Source: Tenacibaculum sp. 190524A02b
GTDB lineage: Bacteria; Bacteroidota; Bacteroidia; Flavobacteriales; Flavobacteriaceae
Length of the DNA: 64,000 bases
Direction of reading: 5' to 3'
NCBI RefSeq assembly: GCF_964036645.1
Contig: NZ_OZ038525.1
Span: 3,972,001 to 4,036,000 of the forward strand
Part shown: positions 1-8,385 of the stretch, piece by piece
How the letters are laid out: every line of letters begins with the position of its first letter
How positions within the stretch are numbered: the first letter of the stretch is position 1
Translations under genes and position numbers: made by a program
The notes under the pieces: generated by a model
What the model was told of the DNA's origin: nothing
Databases searched by the model: none
What the model saw: the letters and a program-made list of their open reading frames with translations, nothing else

Positions 1-229
1 TTTCTAAAGGAAAGGTATCTTTTAAATAAGAAACAGATTCACTATCTAATTCCATAACAGTTACTTTGGGCTCTTTTTCTAATAAGTATTTTGTTAAAAC
101 TCCCATTCCAGGTCCTATTTCTAATACATGGTTATATCCATTTTCAGTTAAGGAGTCTGCTATTTTTTTAGCAATATTTTCATCGGTTAAAAAATGTTGT
201 CCTAAATGTTTTTTTGCTCTTACACTCAT
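1..229 (-). CDS. rsmA: 16S rRNA (adenine1518/1519-N6,N6)-dimethyltransferase, 3' end outside window
   Basis: The 76 visible codons give the N-terminus of the KsgA/RsmA family. The start [14 protein letters not shown] contains the family's LGQxFL motif. It is followed by [11 protein letters not shown], the glycine-rich SAM-binding motif I, and by a VMELD motif II, the acidic end of the second strand. The enzyme dimethylates two adjacent adenines near the 3' end of 16S rRNA during 30S maturation. The ATG at 229 is the obvious start because LGQHFL lies eight residues in. The gene runs off the left edge, so about 70% of the protein is not visible. It is followed upstream, on the same strand, by the DUF4286 gene 38 bases away. 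Confidence 0.9.
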   Translation of the reverse strand, partial: MSVRAKKHLGQHFLTDENIAKKIADSLTENGYNHVLEIGPGMGVLTKYLLEKEPKVTVMELDSESVSYLKDTFPLE

Positions 230-267
230 GTTTTTTAATAGAAAAAGGGGTGAACTGTTATGTTTGG

Positions 268-597
268 TTAATTACTTTTTGCAGTAGGGTAAAACTCGTT
301 AATTACTTTTAGTTCTGTTCTAAAAGCTAATGATTTTCCTTGAAATCTAATCAAACCATCTTGCCTTAATCTATCAGCATCATTTTTATAATAATTATCT
401 AAATCTTCTCTAGTTTTAGCAGAGTACTGGATAGAGTATGTGATTCCTCCCATTTCTTCATCAACTAGGACTTGAGTCATTTTAGCACTTACAAAATGTC
501 CGGTAGCTAATACTTCAGGAATATGCTGTTCAATCCAAACTAACCATTCAGCATGGATACTTTCGTCTACGTTTACTGTTACGTTATATATATACAT
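268..597 (-). CDS. DUF4286 family protein
   Basis: A 109-residue protein starting [19 protein letters not shown], with the conserved [10 protein letters not shown] stretch and an IQYS strand. This matches the DUF4286 family, common in Bacteroidota and usually about 100 residues. The alternating strands and helices suggest a small ferredoxin-like (dimeric alpha/beta barrel) fold. No signal peptide or catalytic motif is visible. It lies between rsmA and a TPR protein, all on the minus strand, so co-transcription with rsmA is likely. Its function is unknown. Confidence 0.8.
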   Translation of the reverse strand: MYIYNVTVNVDESIHAEWLVWIEQHIPEVLATGHFVSAKMTQVLVDEEMGGITYSIQYSAKTREDLDNYYKNDADRLRQDGLIRFQGKSLAFRTELKVINEFYPTAKSN

Positions 598-644
598 AAA
601 TTAAAATCATTAATGCGGTTAAGTTATACTTTACTGCATTTTTG

Positions 645-2420
645 TTAGATGTTATCGCCTCTAAGTTTTCTAAACTTTTTTCTTGCATCAACAAGGTAAA
701 TACTAGAAACGTGGTCAAAAATAATCTTTTGATAGTATTCAGAAGCCTTTTCTGGATTATTTAATTCGTTATTGTATACTTCTCCTAGTTGGTAAAGACT
801 ATTATCTACTAATATCCCTTGTGGGTCTAGTTGTAAAACTTTTTCAAAATTGTTTATAGCCTTACCATATTCTTTCTGCTTAATATAAAGAGTAGCTTGT
901 TTGTATAAAGCTTCGTCTTCAATAGGTTGGTTTTTATAGTTGGTAATAACATTTGATAATAAATTGATAGCTTCTTTGTTTTTGTTTTGGTAGGCTAATA
1001 GGTCAGCTTTAGCATATTCTTTTAAACCTGTTGATATACTATCTTTTGGTTGGTTATCAGTAATAGTTAAAAAAAGCTCTGTTGCATCATTGGCAATTAA
1101 TTGTGTTGCTGAACCTTTAAGGACTTTTAGTTGTGCTTTAGCCCATTTAAAATCATTCTTAAAATAAGAAGCTTGAGCAACTTTAAAACGAGCTTCTTGA
1201 GCTAAAAAATGATTTTTAAACTGAGTTTGTACTTGGGAAAAATAAATAAGAGCTTTATTAAACTGTTTGTTAAAAACTAAGACCTCTCCTAGTTTTAACT
1301 TTACTGAAGCTTTGTTGAATTTTGAATTAGCTACTTTAATAGCTTTCTCTAAAACTGCAATGGCCTTTTCAGGATTGTTTTTAGTGAATGTTAAATAATC
1401 TGCGTAAGCAAGCTGAATAAATAATGTGTTTTTATTAATGCCGTGTTGCTTGAAAATAGTATCGAATTTTTCCTCAATATTGGGTTGTTTAGTGGCTATG
1501 TCAATCTCTATTTTTTTTTGAATTGCTAGGAATTTATCAGTAGGGTGATTCGTTTTCTCAATAATTAAGTCATAACATTCCGTAGCTGTATTGTAATCTT
1601 TATCTTGAAATGTGATTTGCCCTAGGTTACTAATGTTTCTTAGGTTGTCTCCGTTTCTAGCCAGCAAAGCTTTATATTGAATTAAAGCTTTTGAGTATTG
1701 TTTTTGTTTAATAAATAACCAAGCTAACAAATCATTCCATATATTTTTGGGGTTGCTAATGGATTTTTTTAGAAGTGCTTTTTTAAATAAAACGTTGCTT
1801 TCATTTTCTTGGTCATCATTTATATATTTACTAGTATATCTTTTTATGTTGTTAAGATAGTTTTCATTTTTATCAACTAAATCTACGTAAGAAATAAACA
1901 TTTTTTCAAAATCGCCTTTTTCACCATAAATTTGAGCAAGTTGAAACCCATAATTAGCTTTTGGGTTATTAAGCATGATGCTATTGTAAGCTTTAATAGC
2001 ATAGTCCAGTTTATTGTAGCTTTTAAAAAGATTAGCAATAATACCTGCATAGCCACTGTTATTTTTAACAGACTCTAGTGCTTTTATGTATTGTTTGTTG
2101 GCTTTGTCTGATTGTTGTTGACGCTCAAAATTATAGCCCAACATGGTGTAGATATATGTTTGCTTTGGATACCTTTTTAATTTGTTTTGCAGTAAATTTT
2201 CTGCAACTGTAAATTGCGAGGTTTCTTGATAGCAACTTACTAGCCTTTTTAAATAGGTAGTATTATAAGGGCTTTTATTGTATAGTTCTTTGTAAAGCTG
2301 TATTGCCTTTTCGTACTCACTATTTCTAAAGTAGTTTTCAGCAATTATAAAATTGTTTTTTTGAGAAAAAACGAATTGTGACACAGTAAAAAAAACAAAT
2401 ATGAGTAAAACTTTCTTCAT
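645..2420 (-). CDS. tetratricopeptide repeat protein, secreted/periplasmic
   Basis: A 591-residue protein with an N-terminal signal peptide (MKKVLLIFVFFTVSQFVFSQ, cleaved near residue 20) followed by TPR-type helical repeats along nearly the whole length. Examples are AENYFRNSEYEKAIQLYKEL near residue 27 and EYGKAINNFEKVLQLDP near 520. TPR solenoids mediate protein-protein contacts, and no enzymatic domain is visible. In flavobacteria such exported TPR proteins are often scaffolds at the envelope, but its partner is not evident here. It lies 47 bases upstream of the DUF4286 gene in the same orientation. Confidence 0.85.
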   Translation of the reverse strand: MKKVLLIFVFFTVSQFVFSQKNNFIIAENYFRNSEYEKAIQLYKELYNKSPYNTTYLKRLVSCYQETSQFTVAENLLQNKLKRYPKQTYIYTMLGYNFERQQQSDKANKQYIKALESVKNNSGYAGIIANLFKSYNKLDYAIKAYNSIMLNNPKANYGFQLAQIYGEKGDFEKMFISYVDLVDKNENYLNNIKRYTSKYINDDQENESNVLFKKALLKKSISNPKNIWNDLLAWLFIKQKQYSKALIQYKALLARNGDNLRNISNLGQITFQDKDYNTATECYDLIIEKTNHPTDKFLAIQKKIEIDIATKQPNIEEKFDTIFKQHGINKNTLFIQLAYADYLTFTKNNPEKAIAVLEKAIKVANSKFNKASVKLKLGEVLVFNKQFNKALIYFSQVQTQFKNHFLAQEARFKVAQASYFKNDFKWAKAQLKVLKGSATQLIANDATELFLTITDNQPKDSISTGLKEYAKADLLAYQNKNKEAINLLSNVITNYKNQPIEDEALYKQATLYIKQKEYGKAINNFEKVLQLDPQGILVDNSLYQLGEVYNNELNNPEKASEYYQKIIFDHVSSIYLVDARKKFRKLRGDNI

Positions 2421-2626
2421 TAAAAGTTAATGTATTTAGTGTTAAGTACAATTTATACAAACTTCTTGAAAAAACAGCATATAATCAAATATTTAGCTTT
2501 TAAAAGTAGAGTGCTTGTAAGGTTTAAATGTTAAAGGTTTATTAAAAACAATGCTTTTTTTTAAGAAGTTTGTAACGTTTTGGCATGAACTTTGTCTTAA
2601 TGGTAGCGTAACTAAACTATTATAAC

Positions 2627-2770
2627 ATGAAAAACTTATCAAGAAAATACGAAATGTCAAGACAAAGAGCTAATGAATTTATGAAGAAAGGGCAAATAGC
2701 TCAATATTTTGAAGCTCTTTTAGAGATGAATAAATATAAAAGATTAATGGTTGCTATAGTTGCCAACTAA
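2627..2770 (+). CDS. small conserved-looking protein, 47 residues
   Basis: An uninterrupted reading frame from ATG 2627 to TAA 2770 encodes 47 residues rich in Lys, Arg, Met and Gln (MKNLSRKYEMSRQRANEFMK at the start, YKRLMVAIVAN at the end). It stands alone on the plus strand between two minus-strand genes. A strong hairpin terminator begins one base after its stop, which suggests a real transcription unit. The sequence looks like one basic helix-forming unit without a membrane segment. I believe similar tiny proteins occur in other flavobacteria, but this could not be checked. Function unknown. Confidence 0.6.
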   Translation: MKNLSRKYEMSRQRANEFMKKGQIAQYFEALLEMNKYKRLMVAIVAN

Positions 2771-2803
2771 AAAAGTAAGTTTCCTTATAAGAAACTTACT
2801 TTT
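2771..2803. terminator. bidirectional hairpin terminator
   Basis: A perfect 13-bp stem (AAAAGTAAGTTTC paired with GAAACTTACTTTT) closes a 7-base loop and is flanked by T-rich sequence on the plus strand and by A residues that give a U tract on the minus strand. It sits between the end of the 47-residue ORF (2770) and the end of serS (2830), so it can end transcription from both sides. Confidence 0.85.
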
Positions 2804-2829
2804 ATTTATTGTTTATATCTTATCTGTTT

Positions 2830-4104
2830 TTAATCTATCTTATCAAAACCACAATAAGGAATCAATACATCAGGAATTTTAATTCCATCTTCTGTTTGGT
2901 AATTCTCTAAAATACCAGCCAACACACGAGGTAATGCTAAAGAACTACCATTTAAAGTGTGGGCTAATTGGCTTTTTCCTTCCTTATTTTTAAAACGTAA
3001 TTTTAATCTGTTAGCTTGAAATGTTTCAAAGTTAGAAGCAGAACTAATTTCTAGCCAACGCTCTTGAGCCGTTGAATATAGTTCAAAATCAAAAGTTAAA
3101 GCAGCAGTAAAACCAGTATCTCCTCCACATAAACGTAGAATTCGATATGGTAATTTTAATTCACGTAATATATCTTTTATATGCTCTACCATGCCATTTA
3201 ATGCTTGATAAGAATTATCAGGGTGTTCAACTCTAACAATTTCAACTTTATCAAATTGATGTAAACGGTTTAAACCTCTAACATGTGCTCCATAACTTCC
3301 AGCTTCTCTTCTAAAACATGGAGTATATCCAGTATAAGATTTTGGTAAATCAGCTTCTTGTAACAAATCTCCTCTGTGCATGTTAGTGATCGGTACTTCA
3401 GAAGTAGGTATTAAATATAAATCATCAACTGTAATATGATACATTTGACCTTCTTTATCAGGTAATTGTCCTGTTCCGTACCCAGAAGCTTCATTAATTA
3501 AATGAGGTACTTGAACCTCAGTGTAACCAGCTGCGGTGTTTTTATCTAAGAAATAAGAAATTAAAGCTCTTTGTAGTCTAGCTCCTTTACCTTTATATAT
3601 AGGAAAACCAGCACCACTAACTTTTGCTCCTAAATCAAAATCTATAATGTCATATTTTTTAGCTAATTCCCAGTGAGGTAGAGCATTTTCCCCTAAATCA
3701 GGAATAATTCCTTCTTTGAAAATTTCTTCATTATCTTCTTCGTTTGTACCAGAAACAACAGATGCATGCGGAACATTTGGAATTTGATACAATAAATTTA
3801 ATAAAGCGTCCGAAGCATTGTTAAGCTTTTCCGTTAACTCTTTAGATTGTTCTTTTAGTTGTCCTGTTTTTTTCTTTAATAGGTTTGCTTTCTGTACTTC
3901 ACCAGATTTAAATAGATTCCCAATTTCTTTGGATATTTTATTAGATTCAGCCAATACATTATCTAATGAAACTTGAGTAGCTCTTCTAGTTTCATCTATA
4001 GTTAATACTTCTTCAATCATTGTTTCAGCATTAGCAAAGTTTCGTTTTGCTAACCCTTCTAAAACAGTTTGTTTGTTTTCTCTAATAAACTGAACCTGTA
4101 ACAT
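2830..4104 (-). CDS. serS: seryl-tRNA synthetase
   Basis: Charges tRNA-Ser (and tRNA-Sec, if present) with serine in the cytoplasm. The 424 residues match the usual bacterial length. The N-terminal part (about 1-105) is the long antiparallel coiled-coil arm with heptads rich in Lys and Glu. The C-terminal class II catalytic domain shows FRREAGSYG with the RGLNRLHQF segment (motif 2) and LNGSSLALPRVLAGILENYQ (motif 3). The start MLQVQFIRENK is the standard bacterial SerRS N-terminus. Confidence 0.97.
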   Translation of the reverse strand: MLQVQFIRENKQTVLEGLAKRNFANAETMIEEVLTIDETRRATQVSLDNVLAESNKISKEIGNLFKSGEVQKANLLKKKTGQLKEQSKELTEKLNNASDALLNLLYQIPNVPHASVVSGTNEEDNEEIFKEGIIPDLGENALPHWELAKKYDIIDFDLGAKVSGAGFPIYKGKGARLQRALISYFLDKNTAAGYTEVQVPHLINEASGYGTGQLPDKEGQMYHITVDDLYLIPTSEVPITNMHRGDLLQEADLPKSYTGYTPCFRREAGSYGAHVRGLNRLHQFDKVEIVRVEHPDNSYQALNGMVEHIKDILRELKLPYRILRLCGGDTGFTAALTFDFELYSTAQERWLEISSASNFETFQANRLKLRFKNKEGKSQLAHTLNGSSLALPRVLAGILENYQTEDGIKIPDVLIPYCGFDKID

Positions 4105-4170
4105 CTTTTTTAATTTTTAAGAAAGGCAAAGATAAAGGAAGTAGTAGATTTAAACAATGTGTTTTTGATA

Positions 4171-4398
4171 CTAAATTTCTTCAATCATGCTAAAAAAATC
4201 TGACATGGTTATATCAAAATAATCGCATATTTTTTGAAGCGTAAATACAGTCACATTTGTTTTGCCTTGCTCTATTCTTGCTAAATGAATCCCAGTGTCA
4301 ATGTAAAATTCGTTTAAGGTTACATTATATTCACTACGTAATGTTTTAACACAAAGTGCTATTTTTCTTAAAGTTATCTCATCTTTAGTTAGTATCAT
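4171..4398 (-). CDS. small XRE-family helix-turn-helix regulator
   Basis: A 75-residue single-domain protein. Residues about 12-66 fit a Cro/C1-type HTH: VKTLRSEYNVTLNEFYIDTG forms helices 1-2, and IHLARIEQGKTNVTVFTLQK holds the recognition helix and the IEQGK signature. It ends in an acidic Phe/Met-rich tail. No ligand or protease domain is present. It is a lone gene between serS and ribF. A 28-bp dyad 35 bases upstream of its start is a good candidate for its own operator, so autoregulation is likely. Targets are unknown. Confidence 0.85.
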   Translation of the reverse strand: MILTKDEITLRKIALCVKTLRSEYNVTLNEFYIDTGIHLARIEQGKTNVTVFTLQKICDYFDITMSDFFSMIEEI

Positions 4399-4432
4399 CT
4401 TTTTCGAGACAAATTCTTAAAAACATATGGAT

Positions 4433-4460
4433 TTCATAATGACAAGTGTGTCATTATGAA
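4433..4460. promoter_or_regulatory. 28-bp perfect dyad upstream of XRE gene, candidate operator
   Basis: TTCATAATGACA and its exact reverse complement TGTCATTATGAA are separated by AGTG. The 12-bp arms with a short centre are typical of a dimeric HTH-protein site, and the dyad sits 35 bases upstream of the XRE start codon. There is no T tract, so a terminator is unlikely. The link to the XRE protein is inference. Confidence 0.5.
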
Positions 4461-4550
4461 TAAATTAAAACGAGTAACTTTGCTTGCAAGTTACGTCAAA
4501 AACCAAATTGTATATTTAATTTCGGGGGGACTTAAATACAGCAATACTAA

Positions 4551-5486
4551 CTAGTTGGCGTAACTTTTTAGGAATGCTCTAGCGTTTATTTGGTCTTGTT
4601 GTAGTTGTTGGGTTAGCTTTTCAATAGAATCAAATTTTTCTTCATCTCTTAAAAAATACAGTAATTCAACTGTAATCTCTTTATCATATATATTTTGATT
4701 GAAATTAAAAAAATGAATTTCAATAGTTTGGTTTTGTCCATTCACTGTAGGTCTATTACCTATATTCATCATGCCATAAAATGATTGCTCATTTATTAAA
4801 GATTGAACTACATAAACACCAGTTTTAGGAATAAGTTTATAATTTTCTGGAATTTCTATGTTAGCTGTTGGGAAACCTATTTTACTTCCTAAGTTTTCAC
4901 CTTTAACAACTTTACCTTTTAACGGATAATTATACCCTAAATACTTATTAGCTGTTTTAAGTTCACCATTTAAAAGCGCTCTTCTTATTTTAGTAGAACT
5001 AACAGAAACATCATCTATGTCTTGTGCAGGTATTTCTTCTACGTCAAAATCATATAAGTAAGAATATTCAGTAAGTTGCTCAATATTCCCTTCTCTATTT
5101 TTTCCAAAATGATGATCGTATCCTATAATAAGTTTGCTAATATTTAATTGGTTAACCAAAATATCGCGGACAAAGTCAAGTGCAGTTAATCTAGAGAATT
5201 CCTTACTGAAAGGATGAATTATCAAGTAATCTAAACCTAATTGTTCCAATTGTTGTGCTCTTTCTTTAATGGTATTAATAAGTTGTATTGTTACATCTTT
5301 TTGAAGTACCATCCTTGGATGAGGGAAAAAGGTAAGTAAAACGGATTTTTTATGATTTGCTCTTGCATCTGTAACTAGTTTTTGTATTATTTTTTGATGT
5401 CCAATGTGAACACCATCAAAAGTGCCAATGGTTACAAATGTTTTTTGTGTTGGAATAAAATCAAAAATTGAGTGTGCTATTTCCAA
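4551..5486 (-). CDS. ribF: bifunctional riboflavin kinase / FMN adenylyltransferase
   Basis: Converts riboflavin to FMN and then FAD. The N-terminal nucleotidyltransferase domain (about 1-180) carries GTFDGVHIGHQ at residues 21-31, including the HxGH motif, and an SSTKIR motif near 163-168 that matches the family's (S/T)STxIR. The C-terminal flavokinase domain has the GEN-LGSKIGFPTANI signature and the PKTGVYVV strand. The length of 311 residues is typical of bacterial RibF. No riboswitch-like leader was recognised upstream. Confidence 0.96.
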   Translation of the reverse strand: MEIAHSIFDFIPTQKTFVTIGTFDGVHIGHQKIIQKLVTDARANHKKSVLLTFFPHPRMVLQKDVTIQLINTIKERAQQLEQLGLDYLIIHPFSKEFSRLTALDFVRDILVNQLNISKLIIGYDHHFGKNREGNIEQLTEYSYLYDFDVEEIPAQDIDDVSVSSTKIRRALLNGELKTANKYLGYNYPLKGKVVKGENLGSKIGFPTANIEIPENYKLIPKTGVYVVQSLINEQSFYGMMNIGNRPTVNGQNQTIEIHFFNFNQNIYDKEITVELLYFLRDEEKFDSIEKLTQQLQQDQINARAFLKSYAN

Positions 5487-5625
5487 TTCGATGAATAAAT
5501 TTTAGCAAATGTACAACATGTACAAAATAAAGTAAAGTATAGTTAACATTAAAAATAGGATACTATCATTTTTATATCAGCTGTTAGCTAATTGTTTGTT
5601 TTTTAATAAATTTTAACACAAATAT

Positions 5626-5653
5626 TTTGAAAATGAAAAAAAATCGTATTTTG
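5626..5653 (+). promoter_or_regulatory. putative Bacteroidota-type promoter of the TonB receptor gene
   Basis: TTTG at 5626-5629 and TATTTTG at 5647-5653 resemble the -33 (TTTG) and -7 (TAnnTTTG) boxes of Bacteroidota promoters, with 17 bases between them. The -7 box is one base short of consensus. The start codon follows 29 bases later. Confidence 0.4.
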
Positions 5654-5682
5654 CGGTAAGTTAACAAATTATTTTACACATT

Positions 5683-8373
5683 ATGATAAAAAGATTATTG
5701 CTTGTTGCATTTGCGCTATGTAGTAGTATGATGTTTGCACAAACTACTATAACAGGTACGGTGAATGACGCATCATTAGGCGGCCCCTTACCGGGTGCAA
5801 ACATTAAAGTAGCCCGAAAGACAGTAGGGACTTCTACTGATTTTGATGGGAAATTTACTTTAAAAGTAACAGATACTCCTCCTTTTACTATAGAGATTAC
5901 TTCATTAGGTTATCAAACAAAAAAGGTAGAAATAACTCAAAATAATCAGGTTGTAGAAGTGAGCTTAACAGAAAATGCCACTTCCTTAGATGAGGTAGTG
6001 ATTTCTGCATCAAGAACACCAGAACGTGTTATGGAATCACCAGTAACGATTGAGCGTTTTGATTCTAGAGCCATTAAAAATACTGCTTCCGCTTCTTATT
6101 ATGACGGATTAGAGAATTTAAAAGGAATTGATATTAACTCGGGAGGTTTAACATTTAAAACTGTAAATACTCGTGGTTTTGCAACTTTTGGAAACGAGCG
6201 TTTTGTACAGTTAGTTGATGGTATGGACAATGCTTCACCAGCTTTAAACTTTGCTATTGGTAACTTATTAGGAATTTCTGAAGTAGATGTAAAGAGTGTT
6301 GAGATTTTACCTGGAGCCGCATCTGCATTATATGGTGCTAATGCATTTAATGGTATTATGTTGATGCGTAGTAAAAACCCATTTAATGAGCAAGGAATTA
6401 CAGTAGGTTTAAAAACAGGTTTAACTTCTCAAGAAGCTGCAGGAGATAATATGTTTTATGATACAACTATTCGTCTAGGGCATGCTTTTGATGACTATTT
6501 TGCAGTAAAAGCTAGTATGTCTTACTTGAAAGGTGAAGAATGGCATGCTACTGATTATAGAAATACCACTGGTATTGGAGGGACTTATATTCCAGGGATG
6601 AATCATACTGATGATCCTAATTATGACGGAGCTAACATTTATGGAGATGAAGTATCTGTAGATTTAGGAGGTGCTATAGGAAAAGTTAGTAGAACAGGAT
6701 ATAGAGAGGTAGATTTAATGAATAATGAAGCTAAGAGTGTTAAGTTTAATGGAGCTTTACATTTTCGCCCTTTAGGAAATGATAGAGTTGAAATTATTTG
6801 GAACTCTAAGTTTGGAACAGGTAATACAATTTATCAAGGACAAAATAGATATAGCTTAAAAGACTTCTTTATGCAACAGCATAAATTAGAAGTGAGAGGG
6901 AAGAGTTTCTTTATTAGAGGTTATTATGCTGGAGAGGACGCAGGAAATTCTTATGATACACGTTTTGCAGCTATTAACATGAATAGTAAGTGGAAGTCAA
7001 ATACAGATTGGTTTAACCAATATGCAGTAACTTATTTAAACACAGGTTCACATGCTTTAGCTAGACAAATTGCTGATACAGGTAGGCCTAAGCCTGGTTC
7101 TGCTACATTTAACCAATTGCTTAATGAAGTTACTTCTGATCCTGATTTAATGACAGGGTCTAAGTTTAAAGATAATACAAGTTACTATCATGCTGATGGT
7201 AACTTAAACTTAAGAGACTATATTGATTGGGCAGAGGTTCAATTTGGAGGTTCTTATAGGTTGTATCGTTTAAACTCTTTTGGAACCATTTATACAGATG
7301 CTAGAGGACCAATTGAGTATGGAGAATTTGGTATTTATTCACAAATTCAAAAGAAGATGTTAGATGATCGTTTAAAATTTACTGGGTCTATCCGTTATGA
7401 TAAGTCAGACAATTTTGAAGGAAACTTTACACCAAGAGTATCTTTAGCATATGCAGCTGGAGAGAATAAGAACCACAACTTTAGAGCTTCTTTTCAAACA
7501 GGTTTTAGAAACCCAACTACGCAAGATCAATATATTGGTTTAGCAACTGGTGCAGGTTTTATATTAGGTACTGCACCTGATAACTTAGATAGATTTTCTT
7601 CAACAGTAGTAGATAGTAATGGTAATTCTTTTATCCTATCAGGAAATGATGCATTTACAAGAGGTTATTCTGCAAGCTCAGTTAGAAATGGAAATCCAGA
7701 GTTGGTTGAAACTGCATTTGTAAAACCAGAAAAAGTTAAATCTTTTGAAGTAGGTTACCGTGCAGCTTTACCTTTAGGTGATAATAAGTTGTCGGTTGAT
7801 TTTAGTACATATTATAATATGTATTCGGACTTTATTGCTAATAAAGATGTTGTAGTGTTAGTGAATCCTAATGACCTTCCTACCGTAGCAAATTTGTCTA
7901 ATAGAGATTTGGCTAAAACGTTTAGTGTAAAAACAAACTCGGTAGTTGATGTAAATTCTTATGGTTTAGGAATTGGATTGAATACAAAAATCTTTAAAGG
8001 ATTCAATATAGGGATGAATTATACATGGTCTAAGTTTGATTTTGATCAGTCTAAAGATCCAGATTTTGAAGCAGGTTTTAATACACCAGAACACAAAGTT
8101 AAAATGCAGTTTGGGCATCCAAATTTATTTAAAAACTTTGGATTTAATATTAATGCACGTTGGCAAAATGAATTTTACTGGCAGTCTACCTTCTTAGAAG
8201 GAAATGTTGATGCAAGAACAGTAATTGATGCGCAAATGAACTACAATGTACCATCTATTAAATCTACATTTAAAATTGGTGGAACTAATTTAACAGGACA
8301 AGAATATTTAAGTGCCCCTGGGGTTGGAGCAATTGGATCTCAGTACTACGTTTCTTGGACTATTAATAACTAA
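5683..8373 (+). CDS. TonB-dependent outer-membrane receptor
   Basis: An 896-residue receptor: signal peptide (cleaved after MMFAQ, about residue 20), CarboxypepD_reg-like domain (about 21-105, ITGTVNDASLGGPLPGANI), plug domain (about 115-230, with VEILPGAASALYGANAFNGI), then a long beta-barrel ending in an aromatic-rich strand. Such receptors use TonB-ExbBD energy to import ligands across the outer membrane. A 12-base gap separates it from an SGNH-type lipoprotein gene, so the two are almost certainly co-transcribed and may act as a receptor plus surface partner. This is not a classical SusC/SusD pair because the partner lacks SusD features. The ligand is unknown. Confidence 0.9.
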   Translation: MIKRLLLVAFALCSSMMFAQTTITGTVNDASLGGPLPGANIKVARKTVGTSTDFDGKFTLKVTDTPPFTIEITSLGYQTKKVEITQNNQVVEVSLTENATSLDEVVISASRTPERVMESPVTIERFDSRAIKNTASASYYDGLENLKGIDINSGGLTFKTVNTRGFATFGNERFVQLVDGMDNASPALNFAIGNLLGISEVDVKSVEILPGAASALYGANAFNGIMLMRSKNPFNEQGITVGLKTGLTSQEAAGDNMFYDTTIRLGHAFDDYFAVKASMSYLKGEEWHATDYRNTTGIGGTYIPGMNHTDDPNYDGANIYGDEVSVDLGGAIGKVSRTGYREVDLMNNEAKSVKFNGALHFRPLGNDRVEIIWNSKFGTGNTIYQGQNRYSLKDFFMQQHKLEVRGKSFFIRGYYAGEDAGNSYDTRFAAINMNSKWKSNTDWFNQYAVTYLNTGSHALARQIADTGRPKPGSATFNQLLNEVTSDPDLMTGSKFKDNTSYYHADGNLNLRDYIDWAEVQFGGSYRLYRLNSFGTIYTDARGPIEYGEFGIYSQIQKKMLDDRLKFTGSIRYDKSDNFEGNFTPRVSLAYAAGENKNHNFRASFQTGFRNPTTQDQYIGLATGAGFILGTAPDNLDRFSSTVVDSNGNSFILSGNDAFTRGYSASSVRNGNPELVETAFVKPEKVKSFEVGYRAALPLGDNKLSVDFSTYYNMYSDFIANKDVVVLVNPNDLPTVANLSNRDLAKTFSVKTNSVVDVNSYGLGIGLNTKIFKGFNIGMNYTWSKFDFDQSKDPDFEAGFNTPEHKVKMQFGHPNLFKNFGFNINARWQNEFYWQSTFLEGNVDARTVIDAQMNYNVPSIKSTFKIGGTNLTGQEYLSAPGVGAIGSQYYVSWTINN

Positions 8374-8385
8374 AAAAGACTTAAC

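Noticed and set aside
4475..4482. Consensus -7 box TAACTTTG on the plus strand before ribF
   Set aside because: No gene, small frame or -33 box follows it on that strand; probably chance in AT-rich DNA, though an antisense RNA is not excluded.
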